Of a stretch of DNA of 12,648 nucleotides, positions 12,630 through 12,648 are shown piece after piece. Origin of the DNA: Lentisphaeria bacterium UBA1784. GTDB lineage: Bacteria > Verrucomicrobiota > Lentisphaeria > Victivallales > Victivallaceae. A program made the translations under genes and the position numbers. The DNA is taken from NCBI GenBank assembly GCA_002315455.1, contig DCGG01000120.1, positions 1 through 12,648 on the forward strand, in the 5' to 3' direction. Under the pieces are notes generated by a model. That model did no database searches, was not told the origin of the DNA, and saw only the letters and a program-made list of their open reading frames with translations. The stretch's first letter is position 1; each line of letters begins with the position of its first letter.

Positions 12630-12648
12630 ATATTGCTTTAGCGAAAAA

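Overview
The window looks like a chromosomal segment of a fairly GC-rich, sugar-degrading bacterium. A Victivallis-like member of the Lentisphaerota (PVC group) is the best guess. The guess rests on the gene mix: a GPH-type sugar symporter, a DUF5107/TPR remnant, a DUF4874/DUF4832 protein, an 89-residue RRM protein and a two-gene Tat system. No rRNA or marker gene confirms it. No mobile element, tRNA or CRISPR array was seen. Six promoters of near-standard sigma-70 form recur, with the -10 box written TATATT or TATACT rather than TATAAT.

Layout. Bases 1-119 are the end of a PfkB-type sugar kinase, closed by a strong terminator. It is met head-on by a leftward block: a DUF308/HdeD-like membrane protein (own promoter) and a tatA-tatC pair (own promoter). 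A rightward GPH sugar/cation symporter follows, with a large inverted repeat in its leader. It converges on ahcY (S-adenosylhomocysteine hydrolase) across one bidirectional terminator. Upstream of ahcY is a leftward, translationally coupled three-gene operon: an unknown two-TM protein, a SIMPL-domain membrane protein and a LarE-family sulfurtransferase with three cluster-type cysteines.

From 7434 the genes run rightward. A strong promoter with an A/T-rich upstream tract drives a tiny, codon-optimised 80-residue protein. About 680 bp without a convincing gene follow; this stretch holds several stable hairpins and its own terminator, and is a candidate non-coding RNA or long 3' UTR. A carbohydrate-type operon then starts under a promoter whose -10 box is covered by an inverted repeat. 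Its first gene, a DUF5107/TPR protein, is a pseudogene with a large internal deletion. The next two, a DUF4874/DUF4832 putative glycoside-hydrolase-like protein and a GNAT acetyltransferase, are intact. The window closes with an RRM RNA-binding protein gene that has its own strong promoter, structured leader and terminator.

Working together: the kinase, symporter and DUF5107/DUF4832/GNAT operon suggest uptake and catabolism of uronate or plant/mucin sugars (inference). AhcY serves the methyl cycle. TatAC exports folded proteins. LarE would mobilise sulfur for a nickel-pincer-type cofactor, but no larB or larC is in view. The most interesting items are the internally deleted DUF5107 gene with its poly-A tract, the structured gap at 8118-8601, the operators at 2029-2059 and 8665-8692, and the LarE/SIMPL operon.
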